Below are positions 51,787 through 61,853 of a stretch of 64,000 bases of DNA, piece by piece (position 1 is the first letter of the stretch; every line of letters begins with the position of its first letter). Both the position numbers and the translations under genes were made by a program. The stretch comes from RUG695 sp050943135 (lineage in GTDB: Bacteria; Planctomycetota; Planctomycetia; Pirellulales; Thermoguttaceae): contig JBMNOP010000007.1 in the NCBI GenBank assembly GCA_050943135.1, positions 62,001 through 126,000 of the forward strand, written 5' to 3'. Below the pieces are notes generated by a model. The model ran no database searches. It was not told where the DNA came from and worked only from the letters and a program-made list of their open reading frames with translations.

Positions 51787-54700
51787 ATGAAAAAATCTCC
51801 GAACCACGGTTCCAAATCAGCATTTCGTCTGAAGGGTCGGTTTCTTTCCGTATTCTTCGCGGTCGGAGCGGCCCTCCTGGCTTTTGGCGTGCCGACTCTT
51901 TGCGGTCAGACTCCGGATTCACCGAAACAGGGGGTGACCTTCTGGCTTCTCGACGATAACGGGAACTGGAAAGTCCCGCTGCCGAACTGGTCGGTCGACG
52001 ACGTGACCGCACTCCTCGATCGGACGGACGAAAAGCACGAAATTACCCCTTTTACGATCCTCTCGCTCGATATCAACGGCGAGGTTACCGCAGACCGTGC
52101 GCTGATGCGGATGGAATATGAGATCGGCATCAATCGGGCACAGGGCGAAAACAGCCCGGTTCGGATCCCGCTCGGCATGAAAGAAGGGGTATACCGCCCC
52201 GAGTCCGGTTCGACCGAATCAAACTTTACCGCTGAAGGACCCGGTCAGGTTCTCTTGGACGTTGATCCCGAAACCGGCGGTTACGCCGTCCTCGTCTACC
52301 CCGACCCTGAGATCCCGTCCCCTTCCGAAACGTCGGTCTCGGCCGAGGCCGACCGGCCGAATGCCCCCGAGGAATCAGCAGAAACTCCCGCCGACGTTAC
52401 CGAAGGGCCCCCGACGGAAGAGCCTTCCGCGGAGGAGGCCCCGAGTGCGCCCACCGAACCGCCCGCCCTTGCGCCGGTCGTGCAAAACTACACCGTTCGA
52501 CTGAACCTCCTCTTTCCGGTTCTTCGGACCGCCGGTTCCGACGAACAGGTTTTGACCCTGACCCCGCCGCCGACGGTCAGTTCCCAGGCCAGAATGGTCG
52601 TCCCGCTCCCCGATGTCGAAATCAGTGCCTCGGAAGGGGTTATTGCCTCGGCGCCGGTCAACCTTGACGAAAAATCGTCGGAGATCAATGTCTACGGGTT
52701 CAACCGCGGGGGAACGGCGACCGTGATCCGGTGGCGTCCGGCCGAAAAGAACGAAGCGGCGCTTCCGACCACCTACCGGGTCGAAAACGCGACCATCGAC
52801 CTGACCCCGACCGGGGACGGTATCGAATACGAAGTCCGACTTCCGATCCGGGTCTTCGGGGGGAGCCAATTCTCATCAATGCGGGTCCTCCGGGTCGACC
52901 TGCCCATCGGGGCGCGTCCCGACATGCAAAACATTCGTGTCACCGACGGTAAGGGAGGAGAGATATACGACGCGACCTGCCGCGAAATCGCGGAAAGCGA
53001 GGTTCGTCCGCTTCCGGCGGTCGAAGTGTCGATTCCCAGCGAAATCGACTCGCTCGTTTTGTCTCTGGCCGCGTTCGTTCCAACCGGGGAAGAAAATAAG
53101 TGGGAATGCACAGGTTTCCATCTCGAAGGAGCGCAAAAGGAGACCGGAGAAATCATTGTGCATCTTCCCGATGACGAGGACATCCTTCCGGGCCTGGTTC
53201 CCGGAACGGGTGTGCGCGATATCGATCAGCCCGAAACGGCTGATGAGGGGGATAAGACGGCACGGTTTCGGTTCTACAAGGAGCCATTCTCTCTCAAATC
53301 GGACCCGATCCCACGTCAAACGCACCTGATCGCCCAGCCCGAGTTCCAGATTCAGGTCAGTAGCAGCGAGACACGTTTAAAGGCGCGGGTCGCCTATTCG
53401 GCGTACGGAGCGCCGCTACGCTCGGTTCGGGTGAAGAGAGAAGGGTGGCTCTTCGCACGTTTCGACGACGAAAGCGGCATCGACTCGGCAAACATCCACG
53501 ACGACCCCGAAACCGGCGAGACAATCCTACCGTTGAAAAAACCGGTCGAAGGCGAGTTCGTCCTCGTTTGGGAATCGGTCCGTGACCTGGACGGCGCAGA
53601 AAGAAACAACGTCAATTTCGGTCTTCCGGAAATTGTCGCCGAATGGATTGCCTCGCCGATTTTGGCGGTCGTTCCCGATGACAACATTGAACTGTTGCCT
53701 CTGACCGGCGGCATTCGGGGTCTGACCGAAAGGAAACAGCTCCAAGCGCGCCTTGCAATCGGGCTGCCGCAGCGCGAGCAGCCTCCGCTGCTGTATCAGA
53801 TTCAAAAAGAAGGGATGCCCGAAGGGGAAAAGCCCCACTTCTCGGCAAGGTACATCGTCCATACGGGTGACCTCTTGGCCAAATCGACCCTTGCGGTGCA
53901 GCTCGACCGGACTCCGGCCGAACTGGTGCAGACCATTGAGTATCATGCGAAGTTCGTCCCTGTTCAGACGCTCGACTTCCTCTTTCCGCAGACAATGGAC
54001 CCCCTCGCGAACCAGGAGATCCTTCTTAACGGCAAACCGGTCACCTCGGAACTCCTCTCGGTCGAGAAAGACAAAGACGGCAACGACATCTCGCGACGGT
54101 CGATTCGGCTTCCGGCCCCCGGAATGATCGGTGTCATTCGACTTGAATTTCGTGCGACGTTCGAACTGCCGACCCTCAGCCCCGACCAAACGAGCATCGT
54201 CAACATTCCTTTGGCCGTGCCGATCGCCGGAACGCTGGAGGGAAGTTCCGCCGAAGTGACAGCTCCGCTCGACCATGCCATCTACGTGACCGAGGCCGAT
54301 TCCGGCGCAAGCGGCAACGTCGCCGTCAACACCGAGGGCGAGGATCGCTGGAAAGAAACGACGGCGGCCCTGTGGGCCGGCATACGCCGTTTCGGGTTTT
54401 CGAGCGGCGTCTTTCCGCAATGGTTTCCCCTGCGGGCGACCGTCGACAAGAGTACGCAGGGCACGGAAGGACTGACGGCCGAGTATATCTGGGCCCAGAC
54501 CTTCTTCGGAGACGATTCCTACTTTGAACGGATCCGATGCCGGATCAGCGGGAATCTGCCGACCTTTACGCTTCGGCTCCCCGAGGGGGCACGAAAGAAT
54601 CAGATCGCGATCCGCGTCGACGGTTCGACGGTCCCTGTCGACTGCTCCCCCGACGAGCGCACCCTTCGGATTCCGCTTCCCGAAAGGGCAAAGACCGAAA

Positions 54701-55362
54701 CGACGCTCGTTCAGATCGAATACCTGATTCACCGCAGCGGGCATGAACTGGAATTTCCCGACCTGATGGGACAGACGATGGTCCGCCGCTGTGATCTGCA
54801 GCTGATCCTTCCCCGAAACACACACCTGCGCCGGGTTCCCGAAGGGTGGAGTTCCGAGCACGACAGGTTCATCTGGTCGTCCAAAACGCCGAAACTGGCG
54901 GAATCGATGAAGATGATCACCGAAGAGGATGATGACCGAAACCTGGTGAAAAATGCGAACGTCTATCTGCTGAGCAGTTTCGACCCGCCACAGCGCGTTC
55001 ATATTCACTTGGTCAGCCACACAGCCGTCGTTCTGCTCGGAAGCGGGATGATCCTCCTGTTCGGGGTTCTCTACGTCTACGTGCCGCATTTCCGCTATGT
55101 CGCGTGGGTTCTGTTCCCGTTCGCTCTGCCCCTGGCGGTACTCTGGTTCCGCGCCTCGGCAGTACTCTTTTGTCTGACACCCGCCGCAGTCGGACTTCTG
55201 CTGATCATGGTGGTCCTGGTCCTGAAAAGGCAGGTCGAACGGCGAAAATATCCCGCGCCGACCTTGATGCGACCCGTTTCGCTCGCCACGATGGACCGGT
55301 CGAGGTCGGCCTCCTCCGTGCCGAAACCGGCTTCCGCCAAATCGAAGACGGAGGAACTATGA
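51787..55362 (+). CDS. very large exported membrane-anchored protein (1191 aa)
   Basis: Not recognised. Signal peptide near 14-36 (RFLSVFFAVGAALLAFGVPTLCG). A Pro/Glu/Ala-rich acidic segment lies at about 180-235. The rest to about 1070 is beta-rich with repeated patterns of polar strands, typical of tandem Ig-like or similar domains. At the C-terminus two or three membrane helices (about 1078-1150, VLLGSGMILLFGVLYVYV, LFPFALPLAVLWF, AVGLLLIMVVLVL) are followed by a basic tail. A long extracytoplasmic domain anchored in the inner membrane is expected. Its stop overlaps the next start (ATGA), so the pair is translationally coupled. Confidence 0.8.
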   Translation: MKKSPNHGSKSAFRLKGRFLSVFFAVGAALLAFGVPTLCGQTPDSPKQGVTFWLLDDNGNWKVPLPNWSVDDVTALLDRTDEKHEITPFTILSLDINGEVTADRALMRMEYEIGINRAQGENSPVRIPLGMKEGVYRPESGSTESNFTAEGPGQVLLDVDPETGGYAVLVYPDPEIPSPSETSVSAEADRPNAPEESAETPADVTEGPPTEEPSAEEAPSAPTEPPALAPVVQNYTVRLNLLFPVLRTAGSDEQVLTLTPPPTVSSQARMVVPLPDVEISASEGVIASAPVNLDEKSSEINVYGFNRGGTATVIRWRPAEKNEAALPTTYRVENATIDLTPTGDGIEYEVRLPIRVFGGSQFSSMRVLRVDLPIGARPDMQNIRVTDGKGGEIYDATCREIAESEVRPLPAVEVSIPSEIDSLVLSLAAFVPTGEENKWECTGFHLEGAQKETGEIIVHLPDDEDILPGLVPGTGVRDIDQPETADEGDKTARFRFYKEPFSLKSDPIPRQTHLIAQPEFQIQVSSSETRLKARVAYSAYGAPLRSVRVKREGWLFARFDDESGIDSANIHDDPETGETILPLKKPVEGEFVLVWESVRDLDGAERNNVNFGLPEIVAEWIASPILAVVPDDNIELLPLTGGIRGLTERKQLQARLAIGLPQREQPPLLYQIQKEGMPEGEKPHFSARYIVHTGDLLAKSTLAVQLDRTPAELVQTIEYHAKFVPVQTLDFLFPQTMDPLANQEILLNGKPVTSELLSVEKDKDGNDISRRSIRLPAPGMIGVIRLEFRATFELPTLSPDQTSIVNIPLAVPIAGTLEGSSAEVTAPLDHAIYVTEADSGASGNVAVNTEGEDRWKETTAALWAGIRRFGFSSGVFPQWFPLRATVDKSTQGTEGLTAEYIWAQTFFGDDSYFERIRCRISGNLPTFTLRLPEGARKNQIAIRVDGSTVPVDCSPDERTLRIPLPERAKTETTLVQIEYLIHRSGHELEFPDLMGQTMVRRCDLQLILPRNTHLRRVPEGWSSEHDRFIWSSKTPKLAESMKMITEEDDDRNLVKNANVYLLSSFDPPQRVHIHLVSHTAVVLLGSGMILLFGVLYVYVPHFRYVAWVLFPFALPLAVLWFRASAVLFCLTPAAVGLLLIMVVLVLKRQVERRKYPAPTLMRPVSLATMDRSRSASSVPKPASAKSKTEEL

Positions 55363-58300
55363 AAAGCTATCTGCTCTTCTTTCTGTTCCTCTGTTGGGGG
55401 ACCACCCTCTTCGCCGAGGACTCCTTTCGGTATCGCTACTGGATGATTCCCGCCGAAAAAATCAACGAGGCCCCGTGGGGAGAGGAAAAGTATTATCCGG
55501 TACGACTCGAACGGTTCCGACAGTGGATCGACGCGCTTCGGAGCGTGTCGACCGAGGGCGAGAGTCTTCTGCAAGAAGCACGGCTCGAAGCGACCCTTGT
55601 CAACAATGCGCTGAGCGAGGGAGTGGGAAGTTTTCGGTTTGTCGCCGAGGGTTCGGACACGCGGCAAATCTCTCCCTGTTCGATTGCGCTTTCCGACTTC
55701 CGATGGGAAGACGGCTCCGAAGCCTTGGTCGGCACCAACGGAATCCATCCGATAACCGTCGCGAATGTCGACCCGAACCGAGCGCTCCTCTTTTCCTGGT
55801 CGCTCTCCCCCGAATCCGACGAAAACGGCCGGCAGATTTATCGGTTTGACCTTCCCCGCTCCCCCGCTGTAAGCCTGCGTCTGCATCTTCCCGAAGGGTT
55901 GATTCCGACGCTTGACCGTGGGCTTGTCACACAAAATGTCGAAGACGGCTCCTGGACAATTGAACCGGGACCAGGGGGAAAATTTTCTTTGACGCTCACC
56001 GAAAAAGATCAGCCGCAACAGGTTTCCGTTCCTCAGTCGGTCTCGGAGCAGATCCTCTGCAACGTCGCCCTCGAAGGAGTTGAACTCACCTATACCGCCC
56101 GCTTTACCCGTACGGCTGAACTTCCCAACTCTTTCACGCTCATGCTCGACGAACCTTTCCTGCCCGAAAAGATCGAATGGAAGTCGGAGGGCATTGCGGA
56201 CGCGGTCTGGGAAAAAGAGGGACGCTCGCAGAAGATCGTCGTCTTCTCTCCCAAGTTCGATCCCGAAGAAACACCGCAGTTGACCCTGACGGCTTTCGCC
56301 CCGCTGAAGACGGGCGACACGCTCCGAATGCCGCCGGTCCGATGCCCCGAGATTCCCTGGCAGGAAACCCGGCTCGGTGTTACATTCGTCCCGCCGACGG
56401 CGCCGGAAAACTATATCTTTGTCGATGCCGGACAAAGCGGTCCGGCCGGACTCTTCCGCCTCTACAAACGAACCGGTTCGGTTAAAATCCCACTGACCTG
56501 CCTCAACGAAAAAATCGCGTTCGAAAGTGCCTCGCGCGTTACCGAAGAGAGCGGCGAGATTCGATTTGAGACCGACCTTCTTCTGAAAACCGATCTCCCC
56601 GGAACCCGTCGTGTTTCCATCCCGATCAAACCGGAATGGAACCCCGAATCGGCGTCGGCCGCCGGGGTTCCGATCCCGTTTCGACACGAGTTGGACGATG
56701 ACAGCGCACAGATCACCCTGGCTCTCGAACAACCGATCCCGACCGACCGGCCGCTAAGGGTTCGTATTACCGGACGGCGAAACACCGTCGGCACTTCGGC
56801 CCTCCTTTCCGATTACGCTCCCCTGGAGATCGAAGAGCCGGCAGCCGGCACCCACCTGATCGCGCTTTCAGCCGAACCGACCTCCAAGATCACACTCACC
56901 GACAGCGAGGAGCGCCCATGGAGCGCTTCCATCGTCTCGGAAGAAACGGTTCGTCGTCTCTTCGACACGATCCCCGACGGGACAATCTTCTCGCTCGACC
57001 AAAGTGCGCCCGACCTCCGGGTGCGCTTCGACAAAACAGTACCGACCTATGCCGCCGATCTTCTCGGGCGGGTCGAACTCTATGCCGAGAAGATTCATGA
57101 AGTCTGGGACATTCACTGCATTCCGCCCGCCGGATCGCGAATCGACCGTATTCCGGTCACCTTCACGACGAACGATACCGAACCGTGGCGGATTGTCTTG
57201 ACTCCCATGGAAAGCGATAAAATATCGCTCGCGATGCGACCGGCCACCAGTACCGAAATCGAAGAGTTTCGCCTGCCCGATAACCAAAACCTCGGCGAGA
57301 TTACCCTTCCGACGCCGCGCAGCGCCCCCTTCACGGTCCGTTTGGAACGGGAACGGAAAGAACGGCTGAGTGCCGGTCCGAAGATTCCTCTCCTCTCTCT
57401 CTGCAACACACCGAACCAGACGGGAAGAATCGACATCTTTACCCCCGACTTTATCCCGGCCCGGCTCGAGGCCGAAGGCCCGGTTCCGGTAACTCCGCCT
57501 CTGCCCGAGAACGGCAAAGCCGCGTCGGCGCTCGCCTCGTACCGGTACGATCCTGCGCAACGTGCCGAACTCCGCCTTTCGGCAAAAGAGACGAAAGAGA
57601 GTCGCCGAACCGGTTGGTGTCGTTTCCTCCGGCTGGAAAACGACTACGCCTCGTGCGGCAAGGTTCGTACGCGGGCCATCTGCAATATCGAAAATACGGG
57701 AATTCCTTCGATGCAGGTCAGGTTTCCCGGCTCGCTCGTCCTGATCAAGGCGGGTGGTGCGCGTCTCGGAAAAGAATCGATCCCCTCCACCTTCAACAAA
57801 GAAGAACGAACACTCGACATCCCGCTCCCCACCGACCGCGGCAACATGACCATCTCGTTCGAGTACGAGAGTGCGATTCGGCCGTTCCGATTCATGACGT
57901 ACATCTCGAAGGAACTTCCCCGGCTGAGCCTTCCGGTCCTGGAAGGGTGTTGGATCGCCCGGATACCGATGGAGTACCATCTCGACAAACAAGAACCCCC
58001 GGTCTTCCCCTTCCGAAACACCGAAGAGCCAGTCCACGTGCCGCTCGCCTCTCCGACCGGAGGGTATTTGCTTATCAGCACCTATTGCCTTTACATCCTG
58101 CAGATTTTCGTCTTCTTCGCAACGACCGCCTTCTGCCTTCAGCGCGAGCCTGTCCACACGTTTATTTTCGCGCTTCCGATTTTGTTGCTTGCGCTCCTCA
58201 CGAATTCGGCCATGATTGCGTCGGTTCTCCTGGGGATTTTTTGCGGGTGCCTTTCCACATCGATTTTTACCTTCTTCTACCGCCGTCCGCTCCGCGAGGT

Positions 58301-61300
58301 TGCCGGCGACCGGTCGGGAATCACCCGGAACCTCTCCAAAACCACTCTTTTGTTCCTCTTCGTGACGGCGGCATCTTTCTTACGCGCCGACGAGACCTAC
58401 TCGGTGTTTGTCCCGTCGCATGAACAAGAGGCCGCCTCGGACGAGCCGGCCTGGATTCCCGAAGACCTTCACAACCGACTCACCGAATGGGAACGTGAAA
58501 ACGCGCTTCCTGAACACGTCGCGCAATTGCGCTCGGCCCTCTACGAGGGGCAACTCAACTACAACCGCGACACCGGTCGCTACACACTCTTTCGTCTGAC
58601 CGCCAAATACGATATCGTAACCACCGAGCCCGACAGTCGGCTCAAACTGCCGGCGATGCCGATCTTTCAGCACGGTGGCATTCTGGTCGACGGCGTGGCG
58701 GGCGGCGTCTCGCTCTCGCACGGCGAAGACCGTATGAACCTGGAATTACGCGGCGCGCTTCCGGGAAACCATTCCCTGGAAATTCCCCTGGTTCCGGATC
58801 CCTTCGACGAAAAAAACCCTGAAGGGCTTACCATCGCGCTGCCGGTGGTCCCCAACGCCAAACTGCTTCTCCGGATGGCGGCCGACGTTCCGGTCCCACG
58901 TCTTGTGGGAGCCATGGGGCAAGTTTCTCATTCCTCGGGGATCTTGACGGCCGACCTCGGGCAGACCTCAAGCATCACTTTTCTTCCCCCCGAAAAGACC
59001 GCTCCCCGCAGCGATGCGTCGATCGATGTCGACCAGGAGTTCCGCCTGGTCTTTGAAGAGAATCAAATCGTGCTGCATGGCGAGTTTCTTCTGCGGATCG
59101 GCGGCAAGTGCGACGCGATCACATTCCTGGCCGACCCACGTTACAAGCTGTTGCGTTGCACAAGTTCCGAGGCCGATTTGATCCCTGCACCGCTTACCGA
59201 AGAGACCGACCGGATTTCGATCGCGTTACGGCAACCGGTCACCGGAACGGTCACCCTGCGGGCCGATTTCGCCCCACGAAATTTTGGCGGCGTGGGCGCC
59301 CTTCCCCTGCCGATCATCCGCATCGCCGAAGCCTCGATCGCGTCGAACCGCCTTCGAATGCCCGCGGGATACTACCCTTCGGAGTATGACCTGACCGACC
59401 CCGACACACTGCAAAAGAGCGTTCCGCTCGCTCCGTCGGCGCCCGAGCCGAAGATGACCGAATCGGCGTCTTATCGATTCAGCGTGCGTGACACCGCGGT
59501 CACCTATCTGGCCGAGGTCAAAACGGGCGGATCCCTTTGGCAAATCTCGCTGCGGATTCCCGAATGCTCGCTCATCGAATCAATCGAGGTGATCGACTCC
59601 TCCGAGGAACAGGTCACATTCCAAAAGGGGGAAGAGGCCTCCCTCGTCCATCTTTTCTTCGACGAGGCACTCCACGGGATCTATCGAATCCGCCTAACGC
59701 TCCGCACCACGGCAGGCGAAACCTTCCCTCTGGTCGGAATCCTCGACATCCCCGCGGAAAATGCGGAAATCGATTTCGAATGCGCCGAGGATCTCTACTC
59801 GCAATTCACTTCGCCCGAAGATTGGACGAGCCTTCCTGCCGCTCAGGGGAGGAAACGCTGGGGGTTGCCCGCCGCCGCGGCCTCGCTCGTTCCACCGTCC
59901 ATCGAGATCAAACCGAATCGACCGCAGGCCGAGTACTCTTCCTACATTTTCTTCTATCCCCTCTTCGGCGATGCCAACCGAACCTGGGAATTACGGGCCG
60001 ACTGCAATTTCCGGATTACCGGTGGGCAACTCGAACGTCTGGAATTCGAGGTCGACGAGTCGTTTCGTCCTGACACGATCAGGATCGAACCGGCGACGTT
60101 TAAAGTCGGAATCGAACGAACAGCCGAGGGAGATCGCCGCCTGATCCTGACCGCCGCCGAACCGCTCCGCGGCAATTCGCGCCTTATCGTTCGCGCTCCG
60201 ATCCAGCGGGGAACCGTTCGCCTGCCGAAATTCGACTACGTCTCTTCCGCCGAACAAAAGGAACAGGTCTGGTTGCCGACGCGCGAGGGAGAGACCCCGA
60301 TTGTCTGGCAGACCGAAAACCTGCAGATCTGCCCTCCCGAGACGTTTCGAGAGCCTCTCGAGCCGGGAAGCCGCATTCTTCCCTTTACCCCGAATAGTTA
60401 TTTCCCCCACGAGGTCGCCAAGGTCTCGCACCTTCCGTTCGACGCGTTCCAGTCGTACCGGCCCACCGGTTCGGGTCCCTTTACCGCGTCGATTCTCGCC
60501 GAGCGTACGGCGCTCCGACTTGAGGGGAGCGAAATCGAATACTTCCTCTGTTCCGACGGTTCCTATTGGGGAAAGGCTGTCTATGACCTGCGCTTGGGAA
60601 GCGAATCCCAATGTGAGATCAAGGTTCCGGTGAATCAACAGCTCCTCCTTGCCACGGCCGACGGAGTTCCGTTGGCGCCGATCCCGCAGGAGAAGAGCAA
60701 TCTTTTGCGGCTTCGCTTTATTCCCGACATCCCCTTCACCCGGCTCACCCTGACCTTCAAAAGAGAGAAAGAGACGCCGCAGAACGTTCGCGCGGGACAG
60801 CGCCTCTACTCGGTTTGCCGCCTGAAGGCTCCGGCGCCGGCCGGCGTGAACCCCTCGGCCGGGTTCTGGACGATCCACCTCCAGAAAGAAGCCAGGCGTC
60901 TCCCCTATTATGTCTGCCAAGACACAACCCACACCCTTCCCCTCAAGGCGATCCGTGCCGGATTCCCCGGCACACGGGATACGCAACCTTTGCCGGAATC
61001 GGGTCCTTGGAAATACCCGATCCCGGCCGACAAAGCTCTCCCGCTCCAGGCCCGGCTGAATGTCGAAAAACTCGGTCACCTTCTCGATATCTTCGAAGCA
61101 TCCGACCAACAAGCGCCCCCGTTCGACGGCGGATCGGTCGACTGGATCGAGAACCACGTCCTGATCTACAACCGCACGTGCGAATTTTACAACAATCCTT
61201 CCTTCCCCGCGATGGATCGGCAACATCGTAACGCGTTTTATCGCGCAACCTCCGACGCAAGTCAAACGCCCCTTCCCCCCCTCACCTCGGGGAAAGAGGA

Positions 61301-61853
61301 GTTCGACGCGCTGGTTGAGCGCTGGGAAGCCATTTCCCGACAATGGACGCCGACCGACAAGAAAGACAAAGAGCAGACAACCACTCCCAAAAGCAGCAAG
61401 GTGACCTCCTTCCCATCCGACATCGGAACAAGCCGGGAAAACGATTCGGAAAGCAATTTTCTCCTTTTCGGCACCGTCGATCCTCTGACCGATATCCTTC
61501 TGTTGATTCCGACCGAACAGATGAAGTCGCTGGCGCCGCTTCGCATCACGCTGGAGATTCTCGCGGTTCTCTTTGCAGCCGCCGTCTGCTGGGGTGGCTG
61601 GCGTGCCGGGCGCCGACAAGCCTCGGGCGTGGCCACGTCTTCTTCCGAAGAGACACACAGGGGAGAAGAGGAGGAGGAAGACGAAGAGCCGGGAGAAGTT
61701 CGCGTCGACGAAAAAACGGCACCGCAGTCCGAGGACACCGACGGGAAAGAACCGGAGCAAAAACCCGAAGAGACCGGCAATGAGGAATCGAAGGAAACGG
61801 TCGAGGCCCCGGCTGTCCCGCAACAAGAGGGTTCATCGACCAAGCCCCTCTAA
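55359..61853 (+). CDS. giant exported membrane protein with two outer domains (2164 aa)
   Basis: Not recognised. Start ATG 55359, giving signal peptide MKSYLLFFLFLCWGTTLFA. A first beta-rich outer region runs to about residue 895, then membrane helices at about 901-977, a short basic loop, a second signal-like helix (LLFLFVTAASFLRADETY, about 996-1012), a second outer region (about 1015-2055), a last helix (about 2061-2084) and a Glu-rich cytoplasmic tail. The first mature residues, SFRYRYWMIPAEKINEAPW, look like a conserved family start. The two halves have similar composition, suggesting fusion of two exported proteins. Convergent with the vWA gene, overlapping its stop by 4 nt. Confidence 0.8.
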   Translation: MKSYLLFFLFLCWGTTLFAEDSFRYRYWMIPAEKINEAPWGEEKYYPVRLERFRQWIDALRSVSTEGESLLQEARLEATLVNNALSEGVGSFRFVAEGSDTRQISPCSIALSDFRWEDGSEALVGTNGIHPITVANVDPNRALLFSWSLSPESDENGRQIYRFDLPRSPAVSLRLHLPEGLIPTLDRGLVTQNVEDGSWTIEPGPGGKFSLTLTEKDQPQQVSVPQSVSEQILCNVALEGVELTYTARFTRTAELPNSFTLMLDEPFLPEKIEWKSEGIADAVWEKEGRSQKIVVFSPKFDPEETPQLTLTAFAPLKTGDTLRMPPVRCPEIPWQETRLGVTFVPPTAPENYIFVDAGQSGPAGLFRLYKRTGSVKIPLTCLNEKIAFESASRVTEESGEIRFETDLLLKTDLPGTRRVSIPIKPEWNPESASAAGVPIPFRHELDDDSAQITLALEQPIPTDRPLRVRITGRRNTVGTSALLSDYAPLEIEEPAAGTHLIALSAEPTSKITLTDSEERPWSASIVSEETVRRLFDTIPDGTIFSLDQSAPDLRVRFDKTVPTYAADLLGRVELYAEKIHEVWDIHCIPPAGSRIDRIPVTFTTNDTEPWRIVLTPMESDKISLAMRPATSTEIEEFRLPDNQNLGEITLPTPRSAPFTVRLERERKERLSAGPKIPLLSLCNTPNQTGRIDIFTPDFIPARLEAEGPVPVTPPLPENGKAASALASYRYDPAQRAELRLSAKETKESRRTGWCRFLRLENDYASCGKVRTRAICNIENTGIPSMQVRFPGSLVLIKAGGARLGKESIPSTFNKEERTLDIPLPTDRGNMTISFEYESAIRPFRFMTYISKELPRLSLPVLEGCWIARIPMEYHLDKQEPPVFPFRNTEEPVHVPLASPTGGYLLISTYCLYILQIFVFFATTAFCLQREPVHTFIFALPILLLALLTNSAMIASVLLGIFCGCLSTSIFTFFYRRPLREVAGDRSGITRNLSKTTLLFLFVTAASFLRADETYSVFVPSHEQEAASDEPAWIPEDLHNRLTEWERENALPEHVAQLRSALYEGQLNYNRDTGRYTLFRLTAKYDIVTTEPDSRLKLPAMPIFQHGGILVDGVAGGVSLSHGEDRMNLELRGALPGNHSLEIPLVPDPFDEKNPEGLTIALPVVPNAKLLLRMAADVPVPRLVGAMGQVSHSSGILTADLGQTSSITFLPPEKTAPRSDASIDVDQEFRLVFEENQIVLHGEFLLRIGGKCDAITFLADPRYKLLRCTSSEADLIPAPLTEETDRISIALRQPVTGTVTLRADFAPRNFGGVGALPLPIIRIAEASIASNRLRMPAGYYPSEYDLTDPDTLQKSVPLAPSAPEPKMTESASYRFSVRDTAVTYLAEVKTGGSLWQISLRIPECSLIESIEVIDSSEEQVTFQKGEEASLVHLFFDEALHGIYRIRLTLRTTAGETFPLVGILDIPAENAEIDFECAEDLYSQFTSPEDWTSLPAAQGRKRWGLPAAAASLVPPSIEIKPNRPQAEYSSYIFFYPLFGDANRTWELRADCNFRITGGQLERLEFEVDESFRPDTIRIEPATFKVGIERTAEGDRRLILTAAEPLRGNSRLIVRAPIQRGTVRLPKFDYVSSAEQKEQVWLPTREGETPIVWQTENLQICPPETFREPLEPGSRILPFTPNSYFPHEVAKVSHLPFDAFQSYRPTGSGPFTASILAERTALRLEGSEIEYFLCSDGSYWGKAVYDLRLGSESQCEIKVPVNQQLLLATADGVPLAPIPQEKSNLLRLRFIPDIPFTRLTLTFKREKETPQNVRAGQRLYSVCRLKAPAPAGVNPSAGFWTIHLQKEARRLPYYVCQDTTHTLPLKAIRAGFPGTRDTQPLPESGPWKYPIPADKALPLQARLNVEKLGHLLDIFEASDQQAPPFDGGSVDWIENHVLIYNRTCEFYNNPSFPAMDRQHRNAFYRATSDASQTPLPPLTSGKEEFDALVERWEAISRQWTPTDKKDKEQTTTPKSSKVTSFPSDIGTSRENDSESNFLLFGTVDPLTDILLLIPTEQMKSLAPLRITLEILAVLFAAAVCWGGWRAGRRQASGVATSSSEETHRGEEEEEDEEPGEVRVDEKTAPQSEDTDGKEPEQKPEETGNEESKETVEAPAVPQQEGSSTKPL

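Noticed and set aside
53527..55089. 520-codon antisense frame inside the 1191-residue gene
   Set aside because: GC-rich codon bias makes long antisense frames common here; composition is Arg/Gly/Asp-rich shadow and there is no start signal. The same applies to 55095-56732 and 59991-61826 on the minus strand.
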